Origin: CAYVHB01 sp964450865
Lineage (GTDB): Bacteria > Bacillota > Clostridia > Saccharofermentanales > UBA5734
DNA: 64,000 bases
Direction: 5' to 3'
NCBI GenBank assembly: GCA_964450865.1
Contig: CAYVHB010000009.1
Location: forward strand, 34,103 to 98,102
In this document: positions 10,011 through 19,207 of the stretch, piece by piece
Layout of the letters: every line of letters starts with the position of its first letter
How positions within the stretch are numbered: position 1 is the first letter of the stretch
Notes under the pieces: generated by a model
Databases searched by the model: none
What the model was told of the DNA's origin: nothing
Seen by the model: the letters and a program-made list of their open reading frames with translations, nothing else
Made by a program: the position numbers and the translations under genes

Positions 10011-10078
10011 CAAGCTGCGTGACCGGGCACACAGAAGCAAGTTGTGTGATCCGGCAATCAGGCGAGTTGCGTGATCCG
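10011..10078 (+). repeat. Three imperfect ~26-bp repeats upstream of htrA
   Basis: CAAGCTGCGTGACCGGG (10011), CAAGTTGTGTGATCCGG (10038) and CGAGTTGCGTGATCCGT (10063) lie in the leader between the VanZ-like gene and the protease, at steps of 27 and 25 bp. They could be operator copies or slippage products. Confidence 0.65.
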
Positions 10079-10114
10079 TGCAGGATCTGGCAAACCGATG
10101 AGGAGACGACCTTT

Positions 10115-11497
10115 ATGAATAATAATCATTCCCCCTATCAGCATGAACCCATTACCCATGATGAACAGGCCAATGCCGAACAGGCTATTCGCGATGAACA
10201 AGCCCATATCGGGCCCGCTGCGCGAGGCGACCAGGCTTATAGCGAACTGGCAGCCCAGAATGAACCAACCCATTCCGGGCCGAACCGGCCGGCGATGCCA
10301 GCCGGTACACCGGCATCCAGCCCCCCGGTTAAGGGTCCGTTTACCCAGCGCTATCTGGCTGGCATCCTGGTGGCCTGTGTGGTTCTCTCGGGCGCTGCCG
10401 GAATCGGTGGCGGCCTGCTGGCGGCCCATTACTTCAACCAGAACGGCCAGGGTCGTGCGGTTGTAACAGTCGGCGCCACGACAAGCGGCACAGTCGCTGG
10501 GACGATTGCTGCCGGTACCATCCCGACCAACAGCAATATCAGCCTGCAGACCAGCAGCCGGACGCAGAGTCTGAGTATTCCGGAAATTGCCAGCCTGGCC
10601 AGTCCATCGGTTGTGGAAATCCAGACCGAAGTCCTGGTAACCGGCCAGCGGATGCGACAGTATATCGCTGAAGGTGCCGGCAGCGGCGTTATCCTGACCG
10701 CCGATGGTTTTATCGTCACCAATAACCATGTCATTGCGGACGCCCAGAAAATCACGGTTATCACCTCGGCCGGCCAGACATATGCCGCAACTCTGGTGGG
10801 CACGGACACGCAAACCGATATTGCCGTGATCAAAATTGAAGCAACCGGCTTGACCCCGGCTACCCTTGGTGATTCCTCGACGCTGGTCGTCGGTGACCTG
10901 GCCGTGGCTATTGGCAACCCGCTCGGTGAACTGGGCGGCACAGTCACCAACGGCATCATCAGCGCCCTCGACCGGGAAATCACCATTGATGATGAAACCA
11001 TGAACCTGCTGCAGACTAACGCTGCAATCAATCCCGGTAACTCGGGTGGTGGACTTTTCGACGCCGCTGGTAATCTGATTGGCATTGTCAACGCCAAATC
11101 ATCCGGCAGCGACGTAGAAGGACTTGGTTTTGCCATCCCGGTCAATGATGCCAAACCGATTGTTGGTGACCTGATCCGCTATGGTTATGTCCAGGGCCGG
11201 ATTGATCTGGGTATGACTTTGCTCGATATTGATTCTGATCAGGCGGCGATGATGTATCGCGTCTCCCGGCTGGGGGTTTATGTCCTGAAAGTGACCAGCG
11301 GCAGCCAGGCTGAAGCGGCCGGTTTTACCAGCGGCGATTGCATCCAGTCGGTAGCCGGCACCACGGTGGCGACTGCGGCTGATGTCAACAAAATCCTCAA
11401 GCAGCTCAAGGCCGGGGATACAATTGAAGTTGTCATAATCCGCGATCAGCAGCAGACCCTGCAGTTTACACTTGAAGCCCAGGGTCCGGTGGCCTGA
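10115..11497 (+). CDS. htrA: HtrA/DegP-like serine protease with PDZ domain
   Basis: Membrane-anchored quality-control protease of 460 residues. The N-terminal ~70 residues are cytosolic, acidic and repetitive (DEQA-type units); one TM segment follows at about 80-105 (GILVACVVLSGAAGIGGGLL). The trypsin-like domain has catalytic His205 (TNNHVIAD), Asp235 (TDIAVIK) and Ser310 (NPGNSGGGLF). A C-terminal PDZ domain covers about 365-455. Start ATG 10115 is served by GAGGAG (10100-10105). A two-component system follows on the same strand, a frequent neighbour of htrA in Firmicutes, suggesting envelope-stress control. Confidence 0.95.
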   Translation: MNNNHSPYQHEPITHDEQANAEQAIRDEQAHIGPAARGDQAYSELAAQNEPTHSGPNRPAMPAGTPASSPPVKGPFTQRYLAGILVACVVLSGAAGIGGGLLAAHYFNQNGQGRAVVTVGATTSGTVAGTIAAGTIPTNSNISLQTSSRTQSLSIPEIASLASPSVVEIQTEVLVTGQRMRQYIAEGAGSGVILTADGFIVTNNHVIADAQKITVITSAGQTYAATLVGTDTQTDIAVIKIEATGLTPATLGDSSTLVVGDLAVAIGNPLGELGGTVTNGIISALDREITIDDETMNLLQTNAAINPGNSGGGLFDAAGNLIGIVNAKSSGSDVEGLGFAIPVNDAKPIVGDLIRYGYVQGRIDLGMTLLDIDSDQAAMMYRVSRLGVYVLKVTSGSQAEAAGFTSGDCIQSVAGTTVATAADVNKILKQLKAGDTIEVVIIRDQQQTLQFTLEAQGPVA

Positions 11498-11646
11498 GAC
11501 CCGGCCGATTGATAGTCCGGGAATTCTGGCCAGGCGGTAGCAGATCAGGTTCAACAGACCTCGGCCAGCCACCGCCCGGATACAGTGAGACGGTAAAATA
11601 TCACGATATGTTCACACAACCCTGCGCTGAAATTCACGCGCAGCCA

Positions 11647-11675
11647 TTATCATGAGCAGCAGTGGCCCTTATAAT
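11647..11675 (+). promoter_or_regulatory. Sigma-A-type promoter of the second two-component system
   Basis: TTATCA (11647-11652) and TATAAT (11670-11675) are separated by 17 bp. Transcription would begin near 11682, before ATG 11707 and GTG 11728, which argues against any regulator start further upstream. Confidence 0.6.
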
Positions 11676-11727
11676 AGATTTAGCCCATCAGCGTGTTCCC
11701 TTAATAATGAAAGGTCAGGTAGCGGTT

Positions 11728-12405
11728 GTGAGTCGTATTCTGATAGTTGATGATGAACAGAAAATCCGGTTGATGATTCGCAAGTATGCGGAATTTGAAG
11801 GTCACCAGGTGACAGAGGCGGCGGATGGCATGGAAGCTGTCCGCCTTTGCCGCGACAAGGATTACGACGCCATCGTGATGGATGTGATGATGCCTGAGCT
11901 TGATGGCTTCTCGGCTTGCCGGGAGATTTTCAAGCATAAACATATACCGGTCCTGATGCTGTCCGCCCGCGGTGAGGAGTATGACAAGATCCACGGCTTT
12001 GAGCTGGGTATTGAAGACTACGTTGTCAAGCCGTTTTCACCCAAGGAACTGATGCTGCGCATCAATGTCCTGATCAGCCGCAACCAGCGCAGCCAGCCAG
12101 CCGCGGCCCCGCGTGATGTCGTCAGTTTTGAAGGCCTGACGGTTGATTTCACGGGTCGCATTGTCATGATTGACGGCCAGAAAGCCGATCTCTCACCTAA
12201 AGAATATGACCTGCTTTTTTATCTGGTCCGCAATCGCAATATCGCGCTGACCCGGGAAAAGCTGATTTCCGAGGTCTGGGGCTATGATTTTTTCGGCGAT
12301 GACCGGACGCTCGATACCCACATCAAGCTGTTACGCAACAGTCTTGGCGACTATCGCAAATACATTGTCACCCTGCGGGGTGTCGGCTACCGTTTTGAGG
12401 CCTGA
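11728..12405 (+). CDS. OmpR-family response regulator
   Basis: A 225-residue regulator: receiver domain with VDDE acidic pair, phospho-acceptor Asp52 (VMDVMMPELDG) and switch lysine in VVKPFSP; then a winged-helix DNA-binding domain (LSPKEYDLLFYLVRN, HIKLLRNSLGDYRKYI). GTG 11728 gives the usual VSRILIVDDE start and has AGGT seven bases before it; ATG 11707, seven codons upstream, is the alternative. The target genes are unknown; adjacent HtrA and the downstream kinase make an envelope-stress role plausible. Confidence 0.9.
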   Translation: MSRILIVDDEQKIRLMIRKYAEFEGHQVTEAADGMEAVRLCRDKDYDAIVMDVMMPELDGFSACREIFKHKHIPVLMLSARGEEYDKIHGFELGIEDYVVKPFSPKELMLRINVLISRNQRSQPAAAPRDVVSFEGLTVDFTGRIVMIDGQKADLSPKEYDLLFYLVRNRNIALTREKLISEVWGYDFFGDDRTLDTHIKLLRNSLGDYRKYIVTLRGVGYRFEA

Positions 12406-12425
12406 TGACTGATCGAGGCTTGATG
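12397..12425 (+). repeat. 18-bp duplication across the response-regulator stop codon
   Basis: GAGGCCTGATG (12397-12407, containing stop TGA 12403-12405) is repeated as GAGGCTTGATG at 12415-12425. It belongs to the recurrent class of stop-codon-straddling duplications in this window. Confidence 0.55.
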
Positions 12426-12468
12426 GCAATTCGTAGCCCGATGGCGCAAGGATAAGGAGGTCGGCCTT

Positions 12469-14115
12469 TTGAAAATTTCCAGACAACCAGCCCAGTCAGG
12501 CCGGCCCGATCCGGCCCAATCAGCCACATCCTCCCAGTCGGCCGCATCAGATCAGGCCAGCCGTTCAGCCAAAGCGGACAGTGTCCCGGCCAAACCGGCC
12601 AGCCACTCAGCCAGACCGCCCAGCCGGCTGATGCGCCGGATCCGTCAGTTTTTAGCCCGCCACCGTCCGGGGATCAAATGGAATCTGTTCATCTCGTTCC
12701 TGGCCTTTTCGGGTGTCCTGCTGGTTTTGCTCTGGTTATTCCAGACCGTATTCCTGGACAGCTTTTACCGCAGCATTAAAACCGGTGCCATTGTGCACAC
12801 GGCAGATGTGCTGGCGAGCAATATTGATCATACCGAGCTGGATACGCTGGTCAGCCGCATTGCCCAGGAGACTGACATCTGTATCCGGATCATTGACAGC
12901 AACGGCAATGAGGTGAGCAGCGCCGACATCGGCCAGGCCTGCATCATCCATCGGATGCCGATCAGCGAGCTCTGGAACTACTATGGACTGGCCAGTAACG
13001 CCGGCGGCTCTTACCTCGAGCATTTTGACCGTAATGCATTTAAAAATGACCGCTACAACGACAAGCATTTTATCGGTCCGGTGCCGCCCAAGGACAATGG
13101 CATGCTGGATACGATCATTTATGCCCGGACTGTCACGCTGGCCGATGGCACAGCGGCGGTGATCCTGCTCAATACAATATTGACGCCGGTCACATCAACT
13201 GTCGACACGCTGCGTATTCAGTTGTTTTATATCAGTGGCATTCTGATTCTCCTGTCGCTGGTCCTGGCCCTGGTGATGTCGCGACGGGTAGCCCGGCCGA
13301 TTATCCGGATCAATGACACATCCAAGAAAATGGCTGGCGGTGACTATGGCGTGTCCTTTCAGGCTTCAGGCTACAGGGAAATCGCCGAGCTGGCCGCAAC
13401 ATTGAATCACACGGTGCAGGAGCTTGGCCGGGTTGAAAGCCTGCGCCGCGAATTGCTGGCCAATATCTCCCACGATCTGCGCACCCCCTTGACCATGATC
13501 AGCGGCTATGCCGAGGTCATGCGCGATCTGCCGGGCGAGAATTCACCGGAGAATATTCAGGTCATCATTGATGAAGCCCGCCGCCTGACCGGCCTGGTTA
13601 ATGATCTGCTGGAGTTGTCCAAGCTTCAGTCGGGGGCTCAGACGCTCAGGCCGGATACCTATGATCTGACCGATTCGATCCGCGCGATTTTGCAGCGTTA
13701 TACCAAGCTTACCGAACAGGGGGGCCTGGACCTGGCTTTTGAAGCTGACACGACGGCCTGGATCACGGCCGATGAAGCGAAAATTGAACAGGTTCTTTAT
13801 AACCTGATCAATAATGCTGTCAATTATATGGGGGAAAATCGCAAGGTGCGCGTGCGCCAGACCATTGCGAATGGTGAAGTCCGGATTGAAGTGATTGACT
13901 GGGGCGAGGGGATTGAACCAGATAAGCTGCCTTATATCTGGGATCGTTATTATAAGGTCGATAAGGTTCATAAGCGGGCCAAGATTGGCAATGGCCTGGG
14001 GCTGTCGATTGTGAAGGGGATTCTTGATGCGCATAAGGCCCGGTATGGGGTGTCCAGTGTGTTAGGGCAGGGGAGTACGTTCTGGTTTGCCTTGCCGGTG
14101 GTGCGGCAAGGTTAA
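12469..14115 (+). CDS. Sensor histidine kinase
   Basis: A 548-residue membrane kinase, partner of the preceding regulator. A Ser/Ala/Gln-rich cytosolic tail of about 55 residues precedes TM1 (around 67-92); an extracytoplasmic region of roughly 150 residues leads to TM2 (about 245-268), HAMP, HisKA with phospho-acceptor His335 (SHDLRTPLTMISGY) and HATPase (NLINNAVNYM, DWGEGIE, GNGLGLSIVKG). The start is TTG 12469, eight bases after a perfect AAGGAGG (12454-12460); no better ATG exists before TM1. The ligand is unknown. Confidence 0.9.
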   Translation: MKISRQPAQSGRPDPAQSATSSQSAASDQASRSAKADSVPAKPASHSARPPSRLMRRIRQFLARHRPGIKWNLFISFLAFSGVLLVLLWLFQTVFLDSFYRSIKTGAIVHTADVLASNIDHTELDTLVSRIAQETDICIRIIDSNGNEVSSADIGQACIIHRMPISELWNYYGLASNAGGSYLEHFDRNAFKNDRYNDKHFIGPVPPKDNGMLDTIIYARTVTLADGTAAVILLNTILTPVTSTVDTLRIQLFYISGILILLSLVLALVMSRRVARPIIRINDTSKKMAGGDYGVSFQASGYREIAELAATLNHTVQELGRVESLRRELLANISHDLRTPLTMISGYAEVMRDLPGENSPENIQVIIDEARRLTGLVNDLLELSKLQSGAQTLRPDTYDLTDSIRAILQRYTKLTEQGGLDLAFEADTTAWITADEAKIEQVLYNLINNAVNYMGENRKVRVRQTIANGEVRIEVIDWGEGIEPDKLPYIWDRYYKVDKVHKRAKIGNGLGLSIVKGILDAHKARYGVSSVLGQGSTFWFALPVVRQG

Positions 14116-14188
14116 ACATAGCCCGGCCGGGAGCGCGGATAGAGGGGTGGCTCGGGAAATACTGCCCGGCCAGGCGGCAGGGCAGAGG

Positions 14189-14219
14189 TTGCGATTTGCC
14201 ATTTGCCATGTGATATAAT
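14189..14219 (+). promoter_or_regulatory. Extended -10 promoter before the metallo-hydrolase gene
   Basis: TGATATAATC contains an extended -10 (TGn TATAAT, 14214-14219). TTGCGA at 14189 lies 19 bp upstream as a possible -35; a duplicated ATTTGCC at 14194/14201 lies between. About 105 bp remain to the ATG at 14331. Confidence 0.5.
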
Positions 14220-14330
14220 CGAGTTGACAGGGGTCCCCGGCAGCGTTCTCTTGACGGCGAGCCGGCGGGCTTGCGCGTCGGTTCCGGGGCGATACGTTTT
14301 AATTTTTTAAGCAGCAAAGGAGGCTTCGCG

Positions 14331-15974
14331 ATGAAACTGACATTTTTAGGTGCCGCCCAGACTGTGACGGGGACTTGCTATCTGGTTCAGACGGAGAAGA
14401 CGGCTTTCCTGATCGATTGTGGCCTGCATCAGGGGTTGCCGGATGAAGTTGCGCTCAATGAGCTGCCTTTTCCGTTCAAGATTGCTGATATTGATTTCAT
14501 GTTGCTGAGCCATGCCCATATCGATCACAGTGGCCGGATTCCAAAGCTGTATGTGGATGGTTTTCGCCAGCCCATCTATGCGACCCGGCCGACAGCTGAG
14601 CTGTGCGGGATCATGTTGCCAGATTCCGGCCATATTCAGGAGCAGGAATACAGCCGCAATCAGCGCAAGAACAAGCGGGCTGGCCGCCCGGCCCGGGCAC
14701 CGCGTTATACGCTCCAGGATGGCGTGGATGCCTGCCGGCTCTTCCGGCCAGTTGTCTATGATCAGCCGATTCAGCCAGCTGATGATGTGCGCGTTGTTTT
14801 TCGCGATGCCGGCCATATCCTTGGTTCGTCGATTCTCGAGATCTGGATCCGTGAGAATAATCATGAAACAAAGCTGGTTTTCTCCGGTGATCTGGGTAAT
14901 AAGGGTATTCCGATCATGCGTGATCCGACGATTATTGATGGGGCCGATTATCTGATCCTGGAGTCCACCTATGGTGACCGGCTTCATTCAACTGATGACA
15001 AGATCGAGCGTTTCGTCAGCATCATGGAAGAAACCATCCGCGGTGGCGGCAACGTCATTATCCCGTCTTTTGCGGTCGGCCGGACGCAGGAGCTGATTTA
15101 CGAGCTGAACCGGGAGTCTGAGCGCTACCGGGAGCATCGCCTGGCCTTGCAGGATACGCCGGTTTATGTGGACAGCCCGCTGGCGATTTCAGCCACCGAG
15201 ATCTTCCGCCGCAATCCTGATTTTTTTGACGAAGAGGCGCGGCAATACATTGCCAATGGTGATAATCCGCTGGACTTTACCAATTTGCATTTCGTGACGA
15301 CACCGGAAGAGTCACGCCTGCTTAATATCAGCCCGGAGAGCAAGGTGATTATTGCGTCGAGCGGCATGTGTGACGCGGGGCGGATCCAGCATCATCTCAA
15401 GCATAATCTCTGGCGGCCGGAATGTGCCGTGATTTTTGTCGGTTACCAGGCAGAGGGCACCCTGGGCCGCCAACTGGTGGACGGGGCCCGTTCGGTGCGG
15501 ATTTTTGGTGAAGAGATTGCCGTGCGCGCCCGCATTGAAATGCTGGACGGATTTTCCGGTCACGCGGACCGCGATGGTTTGCTGGCCTGGCTTGGGTCTA
15601 TGCAGCATCGGCCGGAGCAGGTTTTTCTTGTGCATGGCGAAGCGGAGGTCCTGCTTCGTTTTCAGGCGTCGATCCGTGAGCATTTCAAGCTTGAGGCGCA
15701 GATTGCCCGGCTTGACGAGACGGTCAGCCTGGGCAAGCCAGTACAGCAGCCAGGCCTGGCTCTCGTGCGGCATCGGGACCGGGCGGTCACGGAAGCCGTC
15801 TGGCAGCTTGATCAGCTGCAGGATGAACTGGCCGGCCTGCTGGCGCGTCTGAAAGAGGAGATCCGGACTGCCTGCACGCATGAGACCATGGAGCCCCTGC
15901 TGCATGATATCGAGGCCAAGCTGCAGCAGTCACAGGCGATTCTCGACAAAACCAAGCTGATTGCCAATCACTAG
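14331..15974 (+). CDS. MBL-fold beta-CASP metallo-hydrolase (RNA-processing type)
   Basis: A 547-residue enzyme with the metallo-beta-lactamase zinc motif SHAHIDHSG (His61, His63, Asp65, His66), further ligand regions FRDAGHILGSS and FSGDLGNKG, and beta-CASP motifs including IPSFAVGRTQELIYEL and the late GFSGHADRDGLL and FLVHGE blocks. This order is typical of the YSH1/CPSF-like exonuclease family, which act on RNA. A coiled C-terminal tail of about 60 residues follows. Start ATG 14331 after AAAGGAGG (14317-14324). Substrate is inferred from family only. Confidence 0.9.
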   Translation: MKLTFLGAAQTVTGTCYLVQTEKTAFLIDCGLHQGLPDEVALNELPFPFKIADIDFMLLSHAHIDHSGRIPKLYVDGFRQPIYATRPTAELCGIMLPDSGHIQEQEYSRNQRKNKRAGRPARAPRYTLQDGVDACRLFRPVVYDQPIQPADDVRVVFRDAGHILGSSILEIWIRENNHETKLVFSGDLGNKGIPIMRDPTIIDGADYLILESTYGDRLHSTDDKIERFVSIMEETIRGGGNVIIPSFAVGRTQELIYELNRESERYREHRLALQDTPVYVDSPLAISATEIFRRNPDFFDEEARQYIANGDNPLDFTNLHFVTTPEESRLLNISPESKVIIASSGMCDAGRIQHHLKHNLWRPECAVIFVGYQAEGTLGRQLVDGARSVRIFGEEIAVRARIEMLDGFSGHADRDGLLAWLGSMQHRPEQVFLVHGEAEVLLRFQASIREHFKLEAQIARLDETVSLGKPVQQPGLALVRHRDRAVTEAVWQLDQLQDELAGLLARLKEEIRTACTHETMEPLLHDIEAKLQQSQAILDKTKLIANH

Positions 15975-15989
15975 GAGAACCGCCAGGGG

Positions 15990-16089
15990 AGCCCGAAGTC
16001 CGCTGTTGAAGTTGGACCCGGAGCCCGCTGTTAAAATTGGGCTGCTGTTCGCTGTCGAAGTCGACCTACAGTTCGATGTCGAAGTCGAC
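15990..16089 (-). repeat. Degenerate tandem repeats across the 3' end of the oxoamine synthase gene
   Basis: On the minus strand GTCGACTTCGAC occurs as the last codons of the gene (16089-16078) and again just after its stop (16065-16054), a 24-bp step; two more degenerate copies with an AACAGCGG core follow towards 15990. The stop codon (16068-16066) lies in the first repeat unit. Confidence 0.6.
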
Positions 16090-17292
16090 TTCGGTGTTGG
16101 CGGCCATTTCGGCATAGACCTGGCCGATGATGGCCAGACCTTCGTCGAGCTGGGCGTTGGTGTGGGTTGCGGTATAGCTGGTGCGCAACAGGCAGGAATC
16201 CGTCGGCACCGCCGGTGGCAGGACCGGATTGACATACACGCCGTGATCCAGCAGCATTCGCGATGTATAGAGGGTCCGGCCGACCGAGCCGGTCAGGATC
16301 GGAATGATCGGGATCAAGTCGTTGCCGCTTTCGCGCACCCGCACATGCGGCAGCTGCTTGAGGCCGTTCTTCATGTAGGCCGCGATCTCGTTCAGCCGCC
16401 GGACCCGTTGCGGTTCCTGGTCCAGGATGCGCAGGGCTTCACGGGCAGCGCCGATTTGTGCGGGCGGAATCGAGGCGCTGAAGATAAATGGCCGGGCAGA
16501 GTGTTTGATATAATGAACGGCTTCTTCCGAGCCGGCGACGCAGCCGCCCAGCGAGGCCAGGGTCTTGGAGAAGGTATTCATGATCAGGTCAACTTCGTCG
16601 ACCAGCCCGAAATATTCAGCCGTGCCGCGACCCTTGGGGCCCAGGACGCCGATAGCGTGGGCATCGTCAATCATGATGCGGGCCTTGTACTTGCGGGCCA
16701 GCCGGACAATCTCCGGCAGATTGCAGATTTCGCCTTCCATGCTGAAAACCCCGTCACTGACAATAAGGATGCCGGCGCTTTCATCTGCCGCACAGCGTTC
16801 CAGCCGCAGTTCGAGGTCTTGCATGTCGCTGTGTTTATACTTGATCGTCTTGGCAAATGACAGGCGGGTCCCGTCAACGATGCTGGCATGATTCATATTG
16901 TCCGACAAGATGTAGTCATTGCGGCCGGTAATTGATGAAATGATCGCCAGATTGGTCTGATAGCCGGTCGACAGGACCAGGCAGGCCTCCTTCTGCAGGA
17001 AGCTGGCCAGTGCTTCTTCCAGTTCGATATGGGCATCCAGGGTGCCGTTAAGGAAACGCGAACCGGAACAGCCGGAACCATATTTTTCAACGGCCTTGAT
17101 GGCCGCATCCTTGACCCGCGGATCAGAAGTCAGCCCCAGATAATTGTTGGAGCCAAACATTAGCGTCCGCTTGCCTTCCATGATGACTTCGGTATTCTGG
17201 CCGGAGTTCAACATGTGAAAATACGGATAAAGTCCCATAGCCATCGCTTGCTTCGCGCGCGTAAAATCATGACATTTTTGAAAGAGATCCAT
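16066..17292 (-). CDS. Alpha-oxoamine synthase (serine palmitoyltransferase / KBL / BioF family)
   Basis: PLP-dependent enzyme of 408 residues that condenses an amino acid with an acyl-CoA, with loss of CO2 when the substrate is serine. PLP-binding features are complete: His135 (NHASIVDG), Asp209-Asp210 with His212 (DDAHAIG) and Schiff-base Lys243 (NTFSKTLASLGG). The N-terminus (GLYPYFHMLNSGQ) and the FGSNNYLGL block read more like bacterial serine palmitoyltransferases than 2-amino-3-ketobutyrate ligase, but the substrate cannot be fixed by eye. Start is the ATG at 17292 with AAGGAGGAAGG just upstream. An SDR gene lies upstream on the same strand. Confidence 0.85.
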   Translation of the reverse strand: MDLFQKCHDFTRAKQAMAMGLYPYFHMLNSGQNTEVIMEGKRTLMFGSNNYLGLTSDPRVKDAAIKAVEKYGSGCSGSRFLNGTLDAHIELEEALASFLQKEACLVLSTGYQTNLAIISSITGRNDYILSDNMNHASIVDGTRLSFAKTIKYKHSDMQDLELRLERCAADESAGILIVSDGVFSMEGEICNLPEIVRLARKYKARIMIDDAHAIGVLGPKGRGTAEYFGLVDEVDLIMNTFSKTLASLGGCVAGSEEAVHYIKHSARPFIFSASIPPAQIGAAREALRILDQEPQRVRRLNEIAAYMKNGLKQLPHVRVRESGNDLIPIIPILTGSVGRTLYTSRMLLDHGVYVNPVLPPAVPTDSCLLRTSYTATHTNAQLDEGLAIIGQVYAEMAANTEVDFDIEL

Positions 17293-17333
17293 GACTTCCT
17301 TCCTCCTTAACCAGTGAACATCATAGCATACAC

Positions 17334-17350
17334 GGTTCACGTTTTGAACC
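17334..17350. promoter_or_regulatory. Inverted repeat upstream of the oxoamine synthase gene
   Basis: GGTTCA-CGTTT-TGAACC is a perfect 6-bp inverted repeat about 45 bp before the start codon on the minus strand, placed where an operator would overlap the promoter region. No firm -35/-10 pair was found. Confidence 0.35.
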
Positions 17351-17467
17351 TGATCCGGAGAATTTATTGCTGGATCAGCTGGTTCTGCAGTCCAGATCAG
17401 GCGACTGATTGATCAGCTTATAATTATCCTATTAGGCACTGCCGGGCCCAGGCTGCCACTGGGCCGC

Positions 17468-18346
17468 TTAAACATGGTACAGCATGCGTACGACCAGGCG
17501 AACAAGCCGTATGGGTACCCAGCGGGCCAGCAAGGTTTCTATCTGATAGATGCGGCCTACGGTATATAACAGCGCCGGCCGCCGCCGATAAATCTGGCGG
17601 CAGATAGCCCGGACTACGACCGCCGGTTCATGGCCGTGCTGTTCATCATGGGCCATCGTGGCCACGGAGCGCTCCAGCCGCGCCCGGTAAGGCGAGACTT
17701 TGGCCGAGTCCGTACCCGGAAGATTAGCCGCGCTCCAGACACGGGCCCTGGTAAAGCCGGTCCGGGTATCGCCGGGTGAGATAACACTGACTTGAATACC
17801 CAGTGGTCGCACCTCATCAGCCAGAGCCAGGCCAAAGGCATGAACAGCCGCCTTACCGGCACTGTAAAAGGTATGAAAGGGGATCGGAAGCTGGCCAGCA
17901 ACGGAACCGAGCAGCACAACCAGGCCACGTCCGTGCTGGCGCATCGCGGTCAGGGCCGGCCGGGTGATCTGGACCGTCCCCAGAAACAGATTGTCCATCT
18001 GCCAGGCGACCTCGGCAGATGTTGTTTCCTCGACTGATCCGGCTATTCCGGCGCCAGCGCAATGAACCAGGATCGACAGGCTACCTTGCTCGGCTACGAT
18101 CCGGGCGATGGCCTGGTCACAGGCCCGGGCATCCAGGCAATCCAGTGGCAGGGGCATGATTCGCTCCCGTTGACTGGCCGACAGGGGTAATGTCGCCAGG
18201 GCTTTCTGGATCGAGCGCGATGCGGCGTAAACCGTAAAGCCCTGGTCTGCAAGGGCTTGAATCGTCGCCAGGCCAATGCCCGAACTGGCGCCGGTCACCA
18301 GCGCAATGGTACCATAAGGTGAGTCGCCCGCGTGTTTTCTGGTCAT
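17468..18346 (-). CDS. Short-chain dehydrogenase/reductase
   Basis: Classical SDR of 292 residues. The NAD(P) motif TGASSGIG lies at about 19-26, the structural NAG-like motif is HCAGAG, and the catalytic Tyr/Lys pair is in FYSAGKAAVHAF, preceded by the active-site serine in GSVAGQ. About 45 residues beyond the core form a basic, amphipathic C-terminus that may associate with membrane. Start at 18346 with GGAGG nearby. It lies 175 bp upstream of the oxoamine synthase on the same strand; a keto-reductase acting on that enzyme's product is an attractive but untested reading. Confidence 0.88.
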   Translation of the reverse strand: MTRKHAGDSPYGTIALVTGASSGIGLATIQALADQGFTVYAASRSIQKALATLPLSASQRERIMPLPLDCLDARACDQAIARIVAEQGSLSILVHCAGAGIAGSVEETTSAEVAWQMDNLFLGTVQITRPALTAMRQHGRGLVVLLGSVAGQLPIPFHTFYSAGKAAVHAFGLALADEVRPLGIQVSVISPGDTRTGFTRARVWSAANLPGTDSAKVSPYRARLERSVATMAHDEQHGHEPAVVVRAICRQIYRRRPALLYTVGRIYQIETLLARWVPIRLVRLVVRMLYHV

Positions 18347-18445
18347 GGTTCCTCCATCTGATCAGCTGCTATAATGATTGACATGAATTAGCTGGCTGTG
18401 AACCTGCTGTCGTCAGTTTTCATAAAACGGTTGTGGGGTGCAGTT

Positions 18446-19207
18446 ATGGACAAGCCGCAATGGTATCGCGAATTCTGGGTTTTTGAAACTGATTTACCGC
18501 CGGGGCGCAGTACGGCGAATTTTAGTGCGGCTCACTGGAGCTGGCTGGGTGTGCTGCTGGTAATCTGGATTGTGCTGGCCGTGCTCTATCACGATCGTTC
18601 AGACCGCTGGCGGATCCGCCTGCGCTGGGTCCTCAGTGCTTTACTGGTGATTGGGGAGGTGACCCGCCTGACCTGGATCATCAGCCAGGGTCACTTCCGG
18701 CTGGTCGATGACCTGCCCTTGCATTTGTGCAACCTGGCGGTTTTTATTGAATTGCTGGCCAACCGGCGTCAGGCCCGGTTATTGCGCAATTTCTCTTATG
18801 CCTGCGGTATGCCCGGCGCACTGGCGGCGCTGCTGACACCGGCCTGGGGAGCCTACCCGCTTTTTCACTTCGCTTACCTGGAAGCCATCGTTGCCCATGG
18901 CATCCTCGTTATATTGCCGGTGCTCTGGATCGCCGGTGATGGCTTTCGTCCGGATTACAAGTACTTGCCGGCTTGCTTTGGCCTGATCGGGACCATGGCC
19001 CTGGCGGCTGCTGCGGTTAATGCCAGCCTGGGCAGCAATTACATGTTCCTGCATGACGCCCTGCCCGGGACAATCCTCGAGATTTTCGCCCGCTGGTGCG
19101 GCACCCCGGGTTATATCCTGCCGTTAGCCGGCCTGCTCTGGCTGGTCTGGCTGATCCTGTATCTGCCCTGGGTGCTGGTGGCTGCCCGCCGGCCCCGCTA
19201 CCATTGA
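18446..19207 (+). CDS. YwaF-like (TIGR02206-type) integral membrane protein
   Basis: A 253-residue protein with about seven membrane segments and the family hallmarks LPLHLCNLAVF, a conserved Gly-Ala-rich helix ending LLTPAWGAYPLFHF, and VAHGILVILPVLW. The family is widespread in Firmicutes and has no established function. ATG 18446 follows GGGGTG; an upstream ATG at 18398 has no site. The 3' end overlaps the convergent MFS gene by 84 bp. Confidence 0.8.
   Translation: MDKPQWYREFWVFETDLPPGRSTANFSAAHWSWLGVLLVIWIVLAVLYHDRSDRWRIRLRWVLSALLVIGEVTRLTWIISQGHFRLVDDLPLHLCNLAVFIELLANRRQARLLRNFSYACGMPGALAALLTPAWGAYPLFHFAYLEAIVAHGILVILPVLWIAGDGFRPDYKYLPACFGLIGTMALAAAAVNASLGSNYMFLHDALPGTILEIFARWCGTPGYILPLAGLLWLVWLILYLPWVLVAARRPRYH

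Noticed and set aside
16066..17292. BioF (biotin synthesis) assignment
   Set aside because: No other bio gene is present, and the N-terminal GLYPYF block and FGSNNYLGL context fit the SPT/KBL side better; kept at family level.
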